DNA of 64,000 nucleotides, taken from Chloracidobacterium sp. (GTDB lineage Bacteria > Acidobacteriota > Blastocatellia > Pyrinomonadales > Pyrinomonadaceae). Shown in pieces: positions 61,616 through 64,000 of the stretch (its first letter is position 1; every line of letters starts with the position of its first letter). The notes under the pieces are model-generated. The model was not told where the DNA came from. It was given only the letters and a program-made list of their open reading frames with translations, and did not search any database. The stretch lies in the NCBI GenBank assembly GCA_016706275.1, contig JADJJY010000001.1:806001-870000 (forward strand), written 5' to 3'. The position numbers were made by a program, and so were the translations under genes.

Positions 61616-62693
61616 GCCAAAGCGAGTCGCAAAACCTAAGAATCAAGCCAGCCTCAAAGACGAACTCAATGAAGTTGCGAATCGCTCTAGCACGGCCGAA
61701 GGTCAGAACCTGAAGCGTGCTTTAGCTAAGCCCCGCGCAAAGAGGAGGGCGAACCTATCCAAGAAGCCCGCTCAAAAATCAAAGGGGACCCCAGACCAGA
61801 GCTACGACGCACTATTTGAGAAATGGGACGAGGAAGAATTCACGCCCGAGGAATATATGTTGGAAGTGCCAGTTGATTCGCTGGAATCAGCGGTTGGGTA
61901 CACCTCCTTGTTCCGACAGATGCATCAGGGATTCATACGCCGGGTGGCTTTCTACAAAACGGCGGAGGGGGGATCTCTTTCAATCGAAGAGGCCCGGGCG
62001 AAAGCGTTCCACGCATGTTCCAGCAAAGAGGAGGCAAAGAAGGAATTTCGTTCTATGATGCGACTGCCTTTAGAAAGTCTTAACTTTGTAGATTTGCTCG
62101 AACTACATCGTCTTGCTCCACGGGCAGCCGAAAGACTATGGGAAAACGCAAAGCTCGAGGGACAAATGGAATTTCTCTCGGGTCATTTAGGGGCGAATAT
62201 CAGCTTTCCAGAAGGCTACATGAAGCAGGTCTGGAACATTGCGCGGTATTTAGGTGTCCGCGAATCGTTTATCCAGGACTGGAAGCCGACTGGTGGAATC
62301 GAGTTTAGCCTGATCGACATGCTGACTCAAGCGTATTTTCAATGGCAATATTGGATCGAGCAGACGATCAAACGCTCCCAAACCCGAGAACGCGCAGAGC
62401 ACCCCGAATATTCGCGATGGAAGGCTCAACGGAAAGAGGAGTTTCGGGCAAACGGGTGGGAAGAAGGGTATTGGAACCGTCCTTATGTCTCAGAGCAGCA
62501 AGCACTCGAGCATGCCGTTCAAATGGCCGATCGATGGAACCGTATCTATATGAGAACGCTGCGACAACTCAGAGATCTTCGACGGTATGCTCCTGTTACG
62601 ATTAACAATCCGAATCAGGTAAACATAGCCGCCGATGGTGGCCAGCAGGTCAATATTTCTGATGGGGTTGGGTCCGAGGCAAAATCAAAATAA
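61608..62693 (+). CDS. Element protein of unknown function
   Basis: A 361-residue basic, helical protein I do not recognise. The N-terminal 60 residues are Lys/Arg/Ala-rich and look disordered and DNA-binding; the centre is acidic-helical; the C-terminus ends with the curious VTINNPNQVNIAADGGQQVNIS motif. It overlaps the DUF6788 gene and is the last clear gene of the element operon. Confidence 0.6.
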   Translation: MTEPKRVAKPKNQASLKDELNEVANRSSTAEGQNLKRALAKPRAKRRANLSKKPAQKSKGTPDQSYDALFEKWDEEEFTPEEYMLEVPVDSLESAVGYTSLFRQMHQGFIRRVAFYKTAEGGSLSIEEARAKAFHACSSKEEAKKEFRSMMRLPLESLNFVDLLELHRLAPRAAERLWENAKLEGQMEFLSGHLGANISFPEGYMKQVWNIARYLGVRESFIQDWKPTGGIEFSLIDMLTQAYFQWQYWIEQTIKRSQTRERAEHPEYSRWKAQRKEEFRANGWEEGYWNRPYVSEQQALEHAVQMADRWNRIYMRTLRQLRDLRRYAPVTINNPNQVNIAADGGQQVNISDGVGSEAKSK

Positions 62694-62762
62694 CTACTTG
62701 ATTCGCACCTTGCTATTTATCGTGGTAACGGATTCAGTCTGCAGCCGAAATCAGCTTTAAGA

Positions 62763-62780
62763 ATATGACCCAGATCATAT
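62763..62780 (+). promoter_or_regulatory. FNR-like palindrome upstream of moaA
   Basis: ATATGACCCAGATCATAT; its reverse complement ATATGATCTGGGTCATAT is nearly identical to the site at 63881-63898. A possible -10 (GATGAT, 62801-62806) ends where class II activation from this site predicts (start near 62813). Confidence 0.7.
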
Positions 62781-62835
62781 GTCCCCCCCTTGCTCTCTGG
62801 GATGATAGTGCAAGGAGTTCCAGTCACCAGAGCCG

Positions 62836-63840
62836 ATGCTCGTTGATAAATACAATAGGCCGATTCGTGATCTGCGCATTTCATTAACTGACCGGTGCAA
62901 TTTTCGTTGTTTCTATTGCCGGAATGTCGTGGCGCCGACATCTCGCTGCCGTTCGAACATCCTCACTCTTGAAGAAATCGCCTATATTTGTGACATATTC
63001 GTGTCGCTGGGCATTGAAAAGATTCGTCTTACCGGAGGCGAACCGTTACTCAGAAAAGGCATTGAAGATCTGATAACTGAGATCGCCCGTTTAAAGATGC
63101 CGACATCCGGCCATGGTCTTCGCGATCTAGCAATAACAACCAATGGAACTTCTTTCCCTGACCGTGCAAACTCGTTGAGAAATGCGGGACTGGATCGCGT
63201 AACCTTTTCACTCGACAGTCTTAAACACGACAATTTCACAGCGATTACGGGCGTCGATAAATTGGATGAAGTGCTTGATGCAATTGACACTGCGCTTGCA
63301 GTGGGTTTCGTGGATACAAAAGTCAATGTCGTGGTTATTCGCGGTTGCAACGACCATGAGTTAGTCGATTTCGCTCGGTATGCCCGCCAAAAGGGGCTGT
63401 CGATAAGGTTTATTGAGTTTATGCCGCTCGATTCGGGCCGTAAATGGAAACGTGGCGACCTGGTTTCGGGCCGCGAGATTTTGGACCGCGTCAATAAGGT
63501 CTTTCCCATCTATTTGGCCGAGTCATCGCGAGGACGCGAAACTGCTTGGAAATATCGCTTCGTCGATGGGGCAAAAGGCGAAATAGGTATCATCTCATCC
63601 GTCACTGACGCGTTTTGCGGCGCATGTTCACGAATTCGCCTTACCGCGGACGGGCAGATCCGTACTTGTTTATTCTCGACTGCCGAATATGACCTGCGCG
63701 GGTTACTCAGAAACGGGGGAACGCGAAGCGAGATCATCGGGCTTATTCGCTCTGCTGTTGCAAAGAAAGAGCTTGGCCACACGATAAACACAAACCACTT
63801 TGAACACGCATCGAGATCCATGAGCGCGATCGGCGGTTAA
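62836..63840 (+). CDS. moaA: GTP 3',8-cyclase (molybdenum cofactor biosynthesis)
   Basis: A 334-residue radical-SAM enzyme that starts molybdenum cofactor synthesis from GTP. The SAM cluster is bound by CNFRCFYC; the C-terminal substrate cluster by CGACSRIRLTADGQIRTC. The required C-terminal double glycine is present (SAIGG). RLTGGEPLLR is the SAM-binding strand. It follows the integrative element on the same strand and is bracketed by two copies of an FNR-like palindrome, suggesting control with an anaerobic molybdoenzyme. Whether it is inside the element is open, since the right end is not visible. Confidence 0.95.
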   Translation: MLVDKYNRPIRDLRISLTDRCNFRCFYCRNVVAPTSRCRSNILTLEEIAYICDIFVSLGIEKIRLTGGEPLLRKGIEDLITEIARLKMPTSGHGLRDLAITTNGTSFPDRANSLRNAGLDRVTFSLDSLKHDNFTAITGVDKLDEVLDAIDTALAVGFVDTKVNVVVIRGCNDHELVDFARYARQKGLSIRFIEFMPLDSGRKWKRGDLVSGREILDRVNKVFPIYLAESSRGRETAWKYRFVDGAKGEIGIISSVTDAFCGACSRIRLTADGQIRTCLFSTAEYDLRGLLRNGGTRSEIIGLIRSAVAKKELGHTINTNHFEHASRSMSAIGG

Positions 63841-63880
63841 ACCCTCAACAGACGTTCGAAATTGCTTCATTTTTTTGATT

Positions 63881-63898
63881 GTATGATCTAAGTCATAT
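63881..63898 (+). promoter_or_regulatory. FNR-like palindrome for a gene beyond the window
   Basis: GTATGATCTAAGTCATAT, second copy of the moaA site, again followed by a C-rich run (TTTCCCCTCC). A near-consensus -10 TAAAAT lies at 63920-63925, giving class II geometry. The remaining 100 bases show no gene; the promoter should drive one past the window end. Confidence 0.7.
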
Positions 63899-64000
63899 TT
63901 CCCCTCCTTAAAGAAGACATAAAATTCGAGACAGTTCACGACCAATGTGACCGCGAATGGTATGTTACCGCTAAAGGTTCACGTCCCCGACGTGAGTTAC

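Overview
The window looks like chromosomal DNA of a Gram-negative bacterium of the phylum Acidobacteriota, most likely class Blastocatellia. This is inferred from gene content (outer-membrane porin-cytochrome conduit, signal-peptide rubrerythrin, K+-dependent-type membrane pyrophosphatase, actinobacterial-style Sdh1 succinate dehydrogenase, many long intergenic inverted repeats), not from a marker gene. No rRNA, complete tRNA or CRISPR array is present.

Layout. 0-5 kb: two acidic-tailed envelope proteins, a lipoprotein rubrerythrin, a two-component pair (histidine kinase plus NtrC-type sigma54 activator) and a frameshifted 3D-domain protein. 5.5-22 kb: housekeeping genes, including PilZ, a saccharopine-dehydrogenase-like enzyme, an ECF sigma factor, signal peptidase I, carA, hppA, a HerA-like ATPase and NamZ/DUF1343. 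22-25.9 kb: an sdhC-sdhA-sdhB operon with two small trailing genes, read leftward. 26-27.5 kb: malQ. 27.6-33 kb: a tight purine-catabolic operon (allantoinase, allantoicase, OHCU decarboxylase, HIU hydrolase, uricase, then a CitE/malate-synthase-like DUF6986 protein). 33-37.6 kb: a tandem universal stress protein, an M14-like desuccinylase, a GCS2-CBS fusion and a DUF5335-like protein.

37.7-54.5 kb is the most striking block. A Crp/Fnr regulator with an FNR-like cysteine set is followed by a decaheme MtrA/DmsE-type cytochrome and an MtrB/PioB-type outer-membrane barrel. On the other strand lie an octaheme NapC/NirT-type quinol dehydrogenase, a monoheme cytochrome and two coupled nonaheme cytochromes. 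Then come ResB and CcsA (system II heme ligation), a TPR protein, a second sigma54 activator and a hybrid histidine kinase. Together these could carry electrons from quinol through the periplasm to the outside. Four GTGA-N6-TCAC palindromes mark this block, and a canonical GG-N10-GC sigma54 promoter precedes resB.

55.6-62.7 kb is an integrated element. It starts at a 3' half of tRNA-Thr(CGU) and carries a tyrosine integrase, an unrecognised gene, an excisionase-like HTH protein, a large primase/ATPase, a DUF6788 protein and an unrecognised gene. moaA follows, flanked on both sides by copies of an FNR-like palindrome; the second copy drives something beyond the window.

Five genes (3D protein, allantoicase, octaheme cytochrome, monoheme cytochrome, first nonaheme cytochrome) are each split by a shift that exactly one missing base explains, mostly in homopolymers. 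Residual sequencing/assembly deletions are the simplest reading, so these are annotated as single genes.
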